Shown here piece after piece: positions 12,101-23,002 of a stretch of 64,000 nt of DNA. Positions within the stretch are counted from its first letter, which is position 1. Every line of letters begins with the position of its first letter. The DNA is from Viridothelium virens. Taxonomy: Eukaryota > Ascomycota > Dothideomycetes > Trypetheliales > Trypetheliaceae. The notes beneath the pieces were generated by a model, which was given only the letters and a program-made list of their open reading frames with translations, searched no databases and was not told where the DNA came from. The stretch is taken from the NCBI GenBank assembly GCA_010094025.1, contig ML991801.1, positions 268,335 through 332,334 on the forward strand. The letters run 5' to 3'. The translations under genes and the position numbers were made by a program.

Positions 12101-13627
12101 GAAGCTCCTCCGGCTGCAGAAGAACCCAAGGGAGGAGAGGAAGAGCAAGGTGCAGAAGAAGATCCTTCAGGCGACGCCGCAGGTCCTGAAGAGTCACCCG
12201 CCGAGGGGCCACCGGCTGGAGAGCAATCGGAGGAAGCTGGAGAAGCAGCAGCTCCCGCTGAAGAGGCTTCACCACCTGCGGCGGAGGCAGAAGCACCAGC
12301 CGAGGACCCTCCTGCGCCTCCCGAGAATCCTGAAGCAGCAGCAGCTGAAGAGCCCGCCCCTCCTGCTGAAGAGCCTGCACCTCCTGCTGAAGACCCCGCT
12401 CCTGAGCCAGCACCTCCAGCCGAAGAAGCTCCACGGCCCGCCGACGACAGTCCCGCCGCAGAAGAACCACCAGCCGCACCCGAAGAGCCCGCCGCTCCCG
12501 TCGAAGAGCCCCCTGCCGCACCCGAAGAAGAGCCCGCGCCTCCCGTTGAAGAAGTCGCGCCGCCTGCCGAAGAAGCCGCACCCGCCCCAGCCGAGGACGC
12601 CATCATCGAGGAAGTCGCGCCCGCCGAACCTGCCGCCTCCTCATCATCATCCGGCGATCCGCCACCCTCCCCGACTTCCTCGAAGAAATCGTCTGAGAAG
12701 CGTCCTGCTGGCGTCCCGAAGGATGCCAAAGTCGTCAAGGGACCGCGGGGGTCGGCGCGGTTTAGTCGGCCGCATAAGCGGCGGGAGAGCGATGCGGGGA
12801 GCGGAGGAGGGCAGGGGGTCAGCTTTAGCTTGCCGAAGGTGGCGCTTTTTGTGCCGCCTGGGCAGGGGCAGGGTGCGGATAAGAGGAGGAGTAGTCGGAG
12901 TGGTGGTGAGGGTGGTGGGAGTGGAGGAGGGAGTAAGAGGGCGAGGGAGAAAGAGAGGGAGCGGGAGAGAGAGAAGGAGAGGGAGAGGTTGAGGGCGGAG
13001 ATATTGAGGGAGGAAGAGGAGGCGAGAGCGAAGAGAAGGGAGGCAAGGAGGGAGGCGGAGAGGCGGAAGAGGAGGGAAGAAGAGGAGAGGCGGCTTAGGG
13101 AGGAGGAGGAGAGGACGAGAAGGAAAGAGGAGGAGAGGAGGTTAAGGCGGGAGGCGAGAGATCGGGCGGAGGCGAGGATTGCGAGGGAGAAGGAGTCGGA
13201 GCGGGAGGTCGAGAGGGAGGTGAGGAGGAGGTTAGAGAAGGAGGGTGGGAAAAGGGATAGTAGGGGTGGGGGTGAAAGGAGACGTCATGGAGGGGAGCGG
13301 TCGAGTGGGAAGTCGGAACGTCCACGAGAGAAGGCAGATGAGCAGAAGAAGGCGACGGAAGAGGATTTGAGGTCCAATGTGAGTCGAGGCGCAGGGTCCA
13401 GCCAGCAGGGCAGCAGTGGTCACGGAACGAGACGTCGTCATCATACTACGAGGAGCTCTGAGGGTTCAGGGCAGAAGTCAGAGAAGAAGCCTGAAGAGTC
13501 TTCGCGAAGTCGCGGTGAAGGCCGCCATTCAGAAGCGAGTCGAAGTCACAAGGCAGATCCACATCGTTCTCGACGTCAATCCACCAATGGAGGGCTCTTT
13601 TCGGGGTTGAAGAATATACTGTTCTAA
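9104..13627 (+). CDS. Giant Glu/Pro/Ala-rich low-complexity coiled-coil protein
   Basis: Three exons: 9104-9326, 9388-10373, 10430-13627 (1468 residues). The first intron fits only as a GC-AG intron (GCAAGC donor, CTAAC branch, CTAG acceptor); the second is GTTAGT..CTGAC..AAG. Layout: an ordered N-terminus (residues 1-55) and an acidic DEDEDEEEEE run; about 250 residues of E/P/A repeats; a basic patch at about 318-355 (FGKSKGKKKSKGK); more E/P/A; a coiled coil at about 612-675 (QQTELLRLQAEEKL); about 550 residues of E/P/A; a highly charged Arg/Glu helix at about 1240-1345; a Ser/Arg/His tail ending GLFSGLKNILF. No known domain. A scaffold or tether role is conceivable, but function is unknown. 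GC-rich, biased codons reflect the composition. Confidence 0.75.
11528..11584 (+). repeat. 15-bp in-frame tandem repeat
   Basis: Nearly four copies of GAGCCAAGTCCTCMA, encoding EPSPQ/EPSPP units inside the low-complexity gene. Copies two and three are identical. Confidence 0.9.
12050..12085 (+). repeat. (GCAGAA)n microsatellite in coding frame
   Basis: Five perfect GCAGAA hexamers followed by GCAGAG, encoding Ala-Glu pairs. The hexamer length keeps the frame, so copy-number change would only lengthen or shorten the protein. Confidence 0.9.
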
Positions 13628-14039
13628 TCTGTATAGCATTTCTTTGTATTTCTAAGTATCTTGTATCATCTGTCGTCTTCTCGGTTAGTTATTGAGCGAA
13701 GGCGTTGGGACGGACGTAGCGATCGGGTCTGATTTTCTGTTTGGATATGTTTTAATGATCTGTCCTAAGGTACGAAATATCATGTAATGAATCAACGAAC
13801 GTAACCCTAATCGTAACACATCGGTTGGATCCTAAATCCTTGCTGTCGTACTTGTCACCCCGAACCCAAACCCAAACCCAAACGCCATGATTCATAGAAT
13901 GAAACGAAGGAATATCGTAAAGTCTTCAAGCATAAGAGCAAAATGAGATCTGTCTCGCCCCATTTAGTGTCGAACCTTACAACACACATAACCTCGTTCC
14001 CAAATCCCAGCCGAAAATACGCAAACCCCCCCCTTCGCC
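13628..14039. other. Convergent intergenic region
   Basis: Shared 3' region of two convergent genes. Contains a short AAACCC-like run at about 13862-13882; no gene seen. Confidence 0.5.
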
Positions 14040-15845
14040 TCAATACTCCACCTTCGAGTTCCTCAACGCCCGCTGATACGCGCGATCCTCATCCTCGACA
14101 TACGCCTGCCACATCGACTTCGCCGCCGAGGGTCCGGCTCCCATCCCGCTACTCTCCGCAAGAGACGAACCAGCCACGGGCCCCTCCCCACCACTGCTGG
14201 CGCCATTCTCACTCCGATACGGATTGGGGCGATGACGAGTCACATACTCAGCCGTGTACGGGTTGTGTCGGCCCTGCCGGGCCAGCGTGGAGGACGAGCC
14301 TGGGAGGTGGTGCAGCGACTGGGAGCGGTGCAGATTCGCCAGACGGCGGAATTGTGGGGGTTGGCGCGGTGGCGCGGGTGGGCCGGTGTTGATTGTGTTG
14401 GTTGTCGTGGTCGTCGTAGTATTGTGGGTGGGGTTGGCGTTTTCGGGGGAGGGGACGTCTGGCATGAAGCGGACGACTTGCGGGGTCTCGAGCTTTTTGG
14501 GGGGTAGAGGGGGTGGTGGCGGGCCCTTGGGTGGGGCAGAAGAGGAAGAAGAATCGGTGGAGGAGGCGGAGGAGGGTGGTGCTACGGAGGGGCGGGACAG
14601 CGGGGTGGATTTAGGAGGGGGAGGCCACTTGGGGGGTTCGGTGGGGGGAGGTTCGGGTTTGCGAGCGAGGAAGGCGTTGCGGACGCGGCATTCGCGCTGC
14701 TGGAGTTTGTAGAGGTAGTCTAGAGCGGTTTCGCTTGGGTCGTCGGTCGGCTCGGGGAAGTAGGAGAACAGACTAGGGGCGATGTTGTGATACATGAACA
14801 TCTTTGCCATGTGGTGGAATTGGTCGCCCTTGAAACGAGCGTGAAGGCAGAAGCGGTAAATATTAAGACCGTAATCTTCGTACAGCTTTCGCCCGGCGGT
14901 TATGTCTTTCTCGGTATATTTTTTGTGCACCAGTTCCACCATAGCCTCATGTTGTGATAAGGCGAAGTGACGCACGAGTTCATTACACGCGAGGCCAACG
15001 TTTCCGTTCTCCATGGCATGCCTGGTGTCTGCATCAAGCGTCAACCACCAGGTCAAAGCTCGATTGCGCAGGCACGATCGAAGGCACAGGATTCGCTTCT
15101 CTTTTGCAACTCGGCGAACCCATTCGACGAAGAACATGACATCGTGATAGTCTCCGGACCTGGACGTTGTTCCGTCGTCTTCTTTAGGATCGAAGTACCC
15201 AATGTCCCCAGGTGTAGCTAGAGGAAGGCCTGCAACGGTATCTTCATCAGCCTTCTCGCCTTGGAGCGGCCACGAAGTCGTAGAAGAGGCAATCTCAGGA
15301 GGATCGAGATCCACGAGCTGAGTCGTGCTAGGCGCTGGGGTCTCGGGTGGAGTACCAGGTTCGAGACGAGACAGACGCTCCTCGAGTCTCTCATAACGAG
15401 TTTCGAGAAGTTCAAGACGAGCATCAAGCCCACGAACATCAGTGCGTAGAGCCTGGAAGAGTTGCCAAAATGTTGGCGCCCCAGGCTGAGGTAGCGGATG
15501 TGGGTGTACCGGGAGCATTGTCGTGTTCATTGGAGGCGCCCTGGCCTTGTCAGCATCCCGCAGGACATTGGAATAGTAGTTGTTCATCTCCTGAATTTCG
15601 GCTTTGATGGATTGGAGGGCTTGTTGGAAGGACTGCTCGTCGTGCTCAGCGGCACGAGGAGGGGTGACTGGGCAAGGCGATTCTTGGGAGTGGTAAGAGG
15701 GGCCCAACTTCGGCAAAGGGCGTGGAGCCTTGCCTTCGGCCTTATCGTGGTACTGGTCTGCGAAGTCCATTTGATACGGGATCTCCATGATGGTGAAGGA
15801 GGGAGAGGACGAGGTTGCAGCTGAAGTGCTTTCGGACTGTGCCAT
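14040..15845 (-). CDS. Retrotransposon Gag-like single-copy protein (no pol)
   Basis: 601 residues, one exon, ATG at 15845. N-terminus disordered, then a short coiled coil at about 135-160 (LDARLELLETRYERLEERL). Residues about 205-390 form a helical block with Gag-type features: DVMFFVEWVRRVAKEKRI, RNRALTWWLTL and regular helices up to QQRECRVRNAFL. The C-terminus is Pro-rich and intrinsically disordered. There is no CCHC zinc knuckle, and no protease, reverse transcriptase or flanking long terminal repeats in the neighbouring sequence. That suggests a Gag-derived host gene rather than a live element. The Gag relation is pattern recognition, not a search result; it could instead be an unrelated fungal helical family. 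Confidence 0.55.
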   Translation of the reverse strand: MAQSESTSAATSSSPSFTIMEIPYQMDFADQYHDKAEGKAPRPLPKLGPSYHSQESPCPVTPPRAAEHDEQSFQQALQSIKAEIQEMNNYYSNVLRDADKARAPPMNTTMLPVHPHPLPQPGAPTFWQLFQALRTDVRGLDARLELLETRYERLEERLSRLEPGTPPETPAPSTTQLVDLDPPEIASSTTSWPLQGEKADEDTVAGLPLATPGDIGYFDPKEDDGTTSRSGDYHDVMFFVEWVRRVAKEKRILCLRSCLRNRALTWWLTLDADTRHAMENGNVGLACNELVRHFALSQHEAMVELVHKKYTEKDITAGRKLYEDYGLNIYRFCLHARFKGDQFHHMAKMFMYHNIAPSLFSYFPEPTDDPSETALDYLYKLQQRECRVRNAFLARKPEPPPTEPPKWPPPPKSTPLSRPSVAPPSSASSTDSSSSSAPPKGPPPPPLPPKKLETPQVVRFMPDVPSPENANPTHNTTTTTTTNTINTGPPAPPRQPPQFRRLANLHRSQSLHHLPGSSSTLARQGRHNPYTAEYVTRHRPNPYRSENGASSGGEGPVAGSSLAESSGMGAGPSAAKSMWQAYVEDEDRAYQRALRNSKVEY

Positions 15846-16464
15846 AAGGTGGCACGGCGGGGAGAGGCACAGAGCGTCGTGAGCTACGGAAGTTGGCGGT
15901 GGCCTGAGGTAGCGTGGGCCTGGTCCTGGGTAGGTGAGGTGAGGCCTACCTCTTACAAGGACTTAGTGGGCCTTCACTGACCTTCTTACCCCTCCAGACA
16001 AAACCCTTGGCCTCTTGCCTCCCGAGAGGCACATTATCATACGGTAATCCATCTACGGCTCAGCAGTTGACAACTACTTCACTTTAAATTTGATGCAACC
16101 CAATCCAAGATCTTGCAGCTGCACCATTTATTGGAAGTCAGGCAGAAAAGGCGACATTTTGTGCGATGTAAACGACATTCGAGTGCGATCGACACTCAGT
16201 TTATACCTGTGAGCGAACTGCCCTTAGACGAACTAAATTTCTTCATTCAGGAGTTCGAGACGAGATCTACACGAAAGCTTCAGTTTCAATCATCCCCGGT
16301 GTTGGAAGCACCTTATCTATTTGTCAGGAAGCTTGGCTAGATGTGAACGAGATGGGACACCGACCGAGGTCGGATTCCGCCTCTCTCTGGGTATGCCCAT
16401 AGGCTTTTTAAGCCGACAACGGCTCCAATCCCAAATCGAAGGAGCTTGCGGCTCCAGGAGATCG
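15846..16464. other. Intergenic, no gene seen
   Basis: About 620 bp holding the promoter of the Gag-like gene and the 3' end of the membrane-protein gene. A GTGAGG/CCTACC-rich stretch lies at 15925-15960; nothing codes convincingly. Confidence 0.45.
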
Positions 16465-17784
16465 TCAAGCATCGACAGATCTTTTATGGGCTTCTCCGAG
16501 CTCATGGACGAAGTTTGGCGCGGCAAGCTCATGGAGGGCATTCGGCGCGGGAAGTTCGTGACTGGGCGCAGGTCCCAGCTCGTGACGATGCTCTGGTTCC
16601 AGTTCGTGACGCTCCTCCGGTTCTAGCTCTTGTCTTCTTTCTGAAGTATCGAGTTCTGTTGCCTGAGTGCTTTTCATATTCTGTTGCTCTGTATTCGCCG
16701 CATCCAGTTCAGGCTTGTCCCGATACTGCACCTCATCGAGAGCACCTGCTCCTTTTCTCCTTTGGCGAATGAGGATAGTCAGAAACCCGATCACTGTGAC
16801 AAGAACTACGATTGGAACTGTGACCCCAACCGCAACTTTTATCCTGGTCGGAACGCCCCTGGTTACTTGCAACGGAGCCACTGTAGGTACTGATGTCGCT
16901 GTGGGCAGAAGGTCGGATGATTTGCGATTAAGTTGTATCAAAGGGGCAAATAAAGAAAATTGTGGGACTGTTGATATTAATGTATAAAGCTCAGAAAATA
17001 CTGTAGTAGAAGGTTCAAGGGAAAGCGTGGTAGACTCAGAGCGAGCACTCAACAAAGGCGATATGGTGCCATTGTGTGAGTTAAACAAGACAGTACTTTC
17101 GACCTGCACCACCATTGGGAGGCTGACGGTCTTCGCCACGAAGGATGAGTTGCATTCTGTTAGAGTGATTGCGTTTGTGACAGCAGTCGAGAGGCATGTT
17201 TGGTATGGTTGGGCACCTGCAGCCCCAAAGCAACTATATCCACTGTCGCCACTCTCAATATCTTAGCAACATTTTCCGGAATGTCATAGAGAACTCTACT
17301 AACTCACATACCTTGGACAACATCCTACTGCAGTCTCACCTGGAACTAATGGAAATTGGAACTCAAAACTCTGACCATTAGCGATAGTGGACGATACACC
17401 ATTACTTAACAAAGCTGCTGAACAGGCAGAAGTATATCCATTGGGGCATAGAAGACCAGGAGAGTAAAATCCCCAGCCATCAAAGGTCGCAACGAAGAAC
17501 TCCATACTGTAGGAACCTGGACTCTTGGAAGACATTGCAGACGGCCAACAGTCCTCGTTATCATTAAGGAATTCGGCATCTTCGACTCCGTTTTCGACCA
17601 AAGTATAGACATCACATCTAATTCCTTGCGACGCACTATACACTGGACTGGTCGGAGCCTCGGAAAGATTGTCAGAAGCGGGGCTTGAAAATACAGCAGA
17701 ACAACTAGAGGGAGCTGTAAAGGTAGTTGTCAAAGGACCCAGAATTGGCCTTGTGGGCGTTTTCGTTATTAAGGTCGATCCCAT
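16465..17784 (-). CDS. Single-pass cell-surface protein with HEL-repeat cytosolic tail
   Basis: Two exons on the minus strand: 17784-17312 and 17251-16465, with a 60-nt intron (419 residues as modelled). Splicing restores the cysteine motif GCCPSGDSGYSCFG, typical of fungal glycine/cysteine-rich surface ectodomains (CCP.GYSC type). The ectodomain is Ser/Thr-rich with N-glycosylation sites. One membrane segment at about 296-319 (VAVGVTVPIVVLVTVIGFL) is followed by basic stop-transfer RQRRK. The cytosolic tail carries five His-Glu-Leu units at about residues 373-409, spaced 8-9 residues. No signal peptide is visible at the modelled ATG 17784. An acceptor (TATACAG) lies just upstream, so a further 5' exon with the signal sequence is likely but was not located. 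Confidence 0.7.
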
Positions 17785-19592
17785 CCCTGTATACAAGCGT
17801 TTGTCTTAGTGTACTAGTAAAATAACATGGTATTGTGGAACTGGCGTATATCTCTTTTTGACTAAACAAAAAACAAAAAAAAAGTTCTATGAGGCGGCAT
17901 TGGGGTGTTTTATGGTCTTGCGTTACTCAGTATCCATATTAGCCTTGTTGGGACTAGGATAGAAAGCTGCAAGAACTAACATCGGATGGAAAGTCGGGAA
18001 TAGGCTTGAGCTCTGAGTCGTCAAGTTCCTAATAAACTTCTGTATGACATTGTTAATGGTCATCAAAAATGGAAGCAGCTGCATCTCTGTCTGTTCTGTT
18101 GATCCTTATTAGGAAGGATACATATAGCGCTAACTCGGAACGTAAAGGAACTGCAATCTGTGCGATAAGCCGAAAATCATATGAGGGAACAGATCAACAA
18201 TTTGGATACTGTTTAGTGTTTTGACAACGATCGTGAGATGTACGCCGCTTGAAAGGGAAGTATTCTTATAGAAACGGGCCATGCCAAAAGGTGGGACACA
18301 GCCGCGTCGCCACCTGCACCAGTCCTATAGGTATATAACCACTACCTAGGTTATCATAGCAGAACATGAGTCTCATTACCTCTGAACCCCCTTCCTCCAT
18401 AGTATCCTCTCTTACGTCTGCCGCGGAAAAGCACGACCCCTTCACCACTCTCCTCGCCCTCGCGCATACGCCACCGGCGACATGCCGTGGATATCTCTGC
18501 CGCTGGGTCGGAGGTGTTTGTTTAATGCGGACGATGTAGGGAAGGTAATAGGAGGCTGGGGATAGGGAAAGGAGGAGCAAGAAGGAAGGAAAGGAGGTAG
18601 GGTTTGAATGGATATTTGAGGTTGGTGGTGGATGAAAGGGCTTTTTTTGAGAGGCGAGCGAAGTCGGTGGAGGTACTCCGTAGAGTTGAAGAGGTAGGGA
18701 TGTGGTAATGGCTAACATTAATTTGGGATGGTGTATTTCGCCAAAGTGAAAAGGTCCCGGATCGAGGAAAGATGAGATTGAAAAATAGTTAGATGCTCTG
18801 GATAGGATCACGTCGTGGAATGACGAGGTAAATTTGGAGAACCTTACCCATGTCCAAAATATGAGAAATTGCAGAACTCACTCTGAGGGGCTTTGCCTTG
18901 AAACATGTAGGCCAGACATGGCCGATAAAATTCTTTAGAATACAATACGCACCTTATGTGAGACCTATGTTGGCACTTCCAATGGCGGTGTTGGTTTCTG
19001 TGGTCTTGTCTCTGAAGCTCCTTGATTGTACAGGTCGCCGAGATAATCCAGGTGAAGTTCAAAGAGGTCCATAGACTCTACACTCATCAGTATTCCTAGC
19101 ATTACTCAACAATCTACCGATCAGCCGGTACCTCGGCTTGGAACAGTCCAAGCTTCGTTTACGCGATATGCTGATATCGAAATGTCATGCAGGTGCGTCG
19201 ATTATATACAAACGCAACGCCATCACGCGGCTCAAAAGGGAAATCGAGATGTCCCTCATGCAATTGCCCTTAGTGCATCATGCACATCATCGTCGCCGCA
19301 ACGCCAGTTCCGTTATTTCCAATCCTTCCCCAAAAGCATTGTGTCATTCCCGGCATCCTGATTCGCCCCAAAAAGCGCCAAATGTGAAGGCGGATCGTCT
19401 CGCTGCATCTGCCCGAGCCATGCAGTATCTTTCCAACACACGCCCGGCATTCTCAGCTAAGGCACATAATGTTGTTTTTTGCTCAAGAAACTATCCGCTG
19501 TGCCGCAATCCATGACAACAGACGATTCTGAGCATTTTCCTTTGCTGGTCTAAGGCAATCGGCAAAAGATTCGCTGATTATCCTCTCCAGAT
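17785..19592. other. Intergenic, possibly with a missed 5' exon
   Basis: 1.8 kb. It may hold the missing signal-peptide exon of the gene to its left. A 181-codon minus ORF at 18266-18811 has no domain, bias or splice support. Nothing else seen. Confidence 0.4.
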
Positions 19593-22041
19593 TTACGTCA
19601 CCGGAGGTTCACTGGAAGGCGCCGCACCAGCAGCAGCAACGGCAGAATCAGAGCCAGCCGGCAGAGGCTCACCACCCGGAGACTTCGGCACGGGCTGGAT
19701 CGCAATCGTGCCCAAGATCGCATTCGTCTTGTCACGCACAAGTCGCCCATGCTGCATCATCACATCTGCAGACGCGCGCACAACCGTGAGCGCCGCCTCC
19801 AAGCTCCTGACGCGCTCGGCCAACCGAACAATCTCAGCCCGAAGCGTCCCCACCGATCGCGACGCCAACGCCGAAGGGCGTGCAGCAGCAGCAGCAGCAG
19901 CCTCGGGCATCGTCGCGCTTGCAGACCCTGGCCTAGCGTCGCCGGCAGTATCCGGCGCATCCGACGCGTCCGCCACCACCGGCGCTGCTGACACATCCTC
20001 GCTTCCAACGGCAACCACGCCCTGGTCGCCAACATTGACGTCGCCGTCGTCGCTGTCGTTTTCGACATCGTCGACGCCACGAAGACGACGATGAGGGGAG
20101 GTAGAAGATGAGCGCCGTGATGGCTGTGGCTGTGGCGGCGGCGGCAAGGACGGTTCCGACCCGGCCGCTGTTGCTGTTAGCGTCCGAAGACGGTGCTCGA
20201 GCTCGTCCCGCTCGCGCATCCACTGCCGCTTCTCCCCGGCATTTTGCTCCTGCAGCAAGCTCGCATTCTCGAGGATCTTGAGGTACTGTGCGTGGTGTGC
20301 GTCGTGTTCGCGGCGTTCGTCCTCGCGCTTCTGCTGCAGGTCCTCTACCTGCATCTCCAGCTCGCCGACTTGGGCCTGCAGACGTTCCTTCTCGTCGGTG
20401 AGGCTGTTGATTTCGGTATCGCTGACTTCGAACTTCTTTTCTAGGGTTGCGCATTTGGTGCGTTGGCGGTTGAGATTCTCGATCAGAGAGTCGTATTCGC
20501 GACGCAAGGTCTCGTATGCTAGCGTTTTGATACTGATTTGACGCTGTAAATCCTGAAGGTGGGCTATGTGCGCTGACCTATCATACGATGCGGCGGGGGA
20601 TGAGTTCGAGGGTAAAGTTGGAGGCGCAGTAGGAAAGTTAAGCGAGGATGGTGAAGGAAGCATGCGGGCAGAGTAAGAAGCTTGCAGAGGTGATGGAGGA
20701 GGCAAGAATCCGGATCCAGGAGATGACCCTGCTCGAGGGGGCGAATGTGACGGAGGAACAGGAAATGCTTGATGATTTCTCTGACGTTCAGCTTCCATGC
20801 CTGTGGTCAACTTCGATAATCGAAACCCTTCGAGGGAAGAAATCTCTCGAGGTTTTTTGAGAGATCTCTGGTATTCATCGCCATAATCCTCAGCTCGTCT
20901 TTTTTCCCGCTCTGAAGTAGCTATCGTGGCGTCCTTGAGCTCTGTAGTAGGCGATGAGGGCTTCGAGGTTTGGGCTTCCGCAATACTTTGTCGCTGCCGT
21001 TGTGACAGATCTTTCATAGAAGAGGAGGCGCCCCTAATTGCCTTCAGGACCCAATCAAGTGCATGTGGTAGTCCGTTCTGCAAAACCTGGTGAACATGAT
21101 TCGATGGGGGAGGCACGCCGTCTAAAGATGAAAGCTCAGAAACAATGTCCCCAACGATTGTATGAAGGCCGGAGCATCCAGAACATTGGCCAATTGAAGG
21201 ACTAATTATCGACCTGGTATTTCCCAATTGAGGCTGATCCATGAATGGGCGATGCTGCTGCTCATGCGGCGTCGAAAATTGGGTCACCGTTGTGGATTCT
21301 AGAGGCTGAGGCTTGTAATCGCTTGGAGCAGTCATGAAGGGGCCTGCTAGGAGCCATCACTTGTCAGCCCCTACTCACATTGCAATGGCCAATCCCAAAT
21401 GGAGTGCTTACCAGAGTGAGAGCCACGTGCTGATTCTTGGAAAAGTGAGGGAGCAAACGAAGAGCCATTATGGTCGCCCGCGGTGTAATACAGAGGTCGC
21501 CAGCCAGAGTGCTTTTGAGTTGGAGGCGTTTGGGTGCGCAAGGATTGCTCTAACGAGTCTGTGGCATTGGCATGTCCGGATAGTCTTCCGGAAAGCTGTA
21601 TAGAAGGTGGCGAAGACGCCTCTCGGAATGCATGAGCGAAAGAAGGTAACGAGGTGGTATGGGCTGACGAATCATGAGGTGGTGTGGTCAAGGGAGTATT
21701 GCTATTCAAGGGCGTGAACGATGTCTCTGGCGCAGGCGTCGTTTGGCGGGCAGTGTATTCTCCAAGCCTAGGGTCGTCCCAAGTAGTTCGCCATGTTCGG
21801 CCAGATCCCATAGCTCCCTCCTCCTCGTAAATAGAGTCCGCGAGTCTTGGCGCAGCTCCATCCGCTGGCAACACGCCCTGAGGAGTGCAATTCCTGCTTA
21901 CTCGGGCATGACAGGACTGACAAAGGCGAGTAGTAAATCTTTGAGAGTTACGTGTGCATTCTCCAGAGTAGCCAAGAAAGCAGGCGGCTCTAGAGTTCGG
22001 CCTAGGTCTTGGGACGAATTCCGCAGTAGATGCCACAACAT
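19593..22041 (-). CDS. Fungal coiled-coil protein, unknown function
   Basis: Three exons: 22041-21902, 21845-21412, 21343-19593 (774 residues). The introns have GTAAGC donors; the downstream one has a CTGAC branch and CAG acceptor. Both are needed to connect otherwise broken frames, and ATG 22041 is the first in-frame ATG. The N-terminus is helical (PPAFLATLENAHVTLKDLL), then a Ser/Thr/Pro-rich region, a CSGC pair near residue 250, a small helical segment (VHQVLQNGLPHALDWVLKAI) and a long coiled coil in the middle (LIENLNRQRTKCATLEKKFE onward). A second coil near the C-terminus starts at TLRAEIVRLAERVRSLEAAL. I do not recognise the family. A DNA-independent scaffold or transcription co-regulator is possible. 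The first intron ends with an AAG acceptor, so the N-terminal model is less certain. Confidence 0.65.
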
Positions 22042-23002
22042 CGGTGGCCTAATAGGGGACGTGCAGCTCTGAGAAGAATCTCGGTTGGACAAATGAATGA
22101 ATGAAATGCAGTCAGCGTGGGGCGCCAGCCGGCGTCAATGAGCGAGTCAAAGACGAGGATGACGGCAGAGCAAGATGGGGAGAGGCGGCGCGTCATTGCA
22201 TGGGCGTTCGTCTCGTTCCAGCTCGCCCATCGCTGCAAACCTAGCACAGAACTTGTCAAATGTTTCGGGATGGCCAGAAGGTCAGTCCACAATCAGCAGG
22301 ACGGAGCTCTGTCCGAGAGCGGGAACACCTGATTGGGCCAGTAGGCCGGCGGGATCCGCGTCAGCGCGAAGGTCAAGGTGGTCAAGGTGAAAAGGAGGGA
22401 AAAAAAAACGCTGCGGGCTGGTGAACCGTCGTGTTGGCTTCGTGGAACACTTTGCCGACAGTAGTGACGTGCTGTGTCGACCAGCCAATCGCCGACCTTT
22501 CCTGCGCCGTTGCTAAGACGGACCCAAATGCAGCTACGTAAGATGAATAATCAGATGCTAGTTCCATCAGCGTCATCCCATGTTTATTCTCAAGCCCGCC
22601 AAGAGCATGGGCCGAAGCTTGGTCAGCACCCGTACTACCTGATTGAGCTTCATGCGCCATCGTCTCTGCGACTTCTGTGCTTCCCCCCAGCTTCACTGCG
22701 ACCTAGTCGATCCCCATGTGACCGAGTTTCGCGCACTCTTCCTCACCAAACCTTCGTATATTGCGGATGCTGACACAGTATAATCATTGGACGGGATCTA
22801 CGACACTAGCGCCAAGCTTGACCGGTCTCTCATTTATAGCTTGCAAATGGATGCCAGCAGTAAGCGACAGATATGCTCATTAACGTCGTGACAGGTCGCC
22901 GATCAACCTGAGTGAGCTCAATGCCAAGAATAAGTCATAGCCGTCAACCATTGTCCTCGAATTACCCCATCAGGTCGCATGCATATCCACTCTCCTCGCA
23001 AA
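22042..23002. other. Intergenic, no gene seen
   Basis: About 960 bp upstream of the coiled-coil gene and downstream of the next minus gene. Short ORFs only. Confidence 0.5.

Noticed and set aside
11539-12738. 399-codon minus-strand ORF opposite the E/P/A gene
   Set aside because: Ser/Ala/Gly-rich mirror of the plus-strand repeats; a long antisense frame is expected from GAG/GAA/CCT codon composition. Many similar shadows occur over 9.4-13.4 kb.
13860-13884. AAACCC-type tandem run, telomere-like
   Set aside because: Only three to four units, and the unit is not the usual fungal TTAGGG/CCCTAA; sits in a normal 3' region.
14040-15845. Active LTR retrotransposon
   Set aside because: No protease, RT, RNase H, integrase or long terminal repeats in flanking sequence.
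18266-18811. 181-codon minus ORF
   Set aside because: No domain, no splice support, mixed composition; treated as chance.
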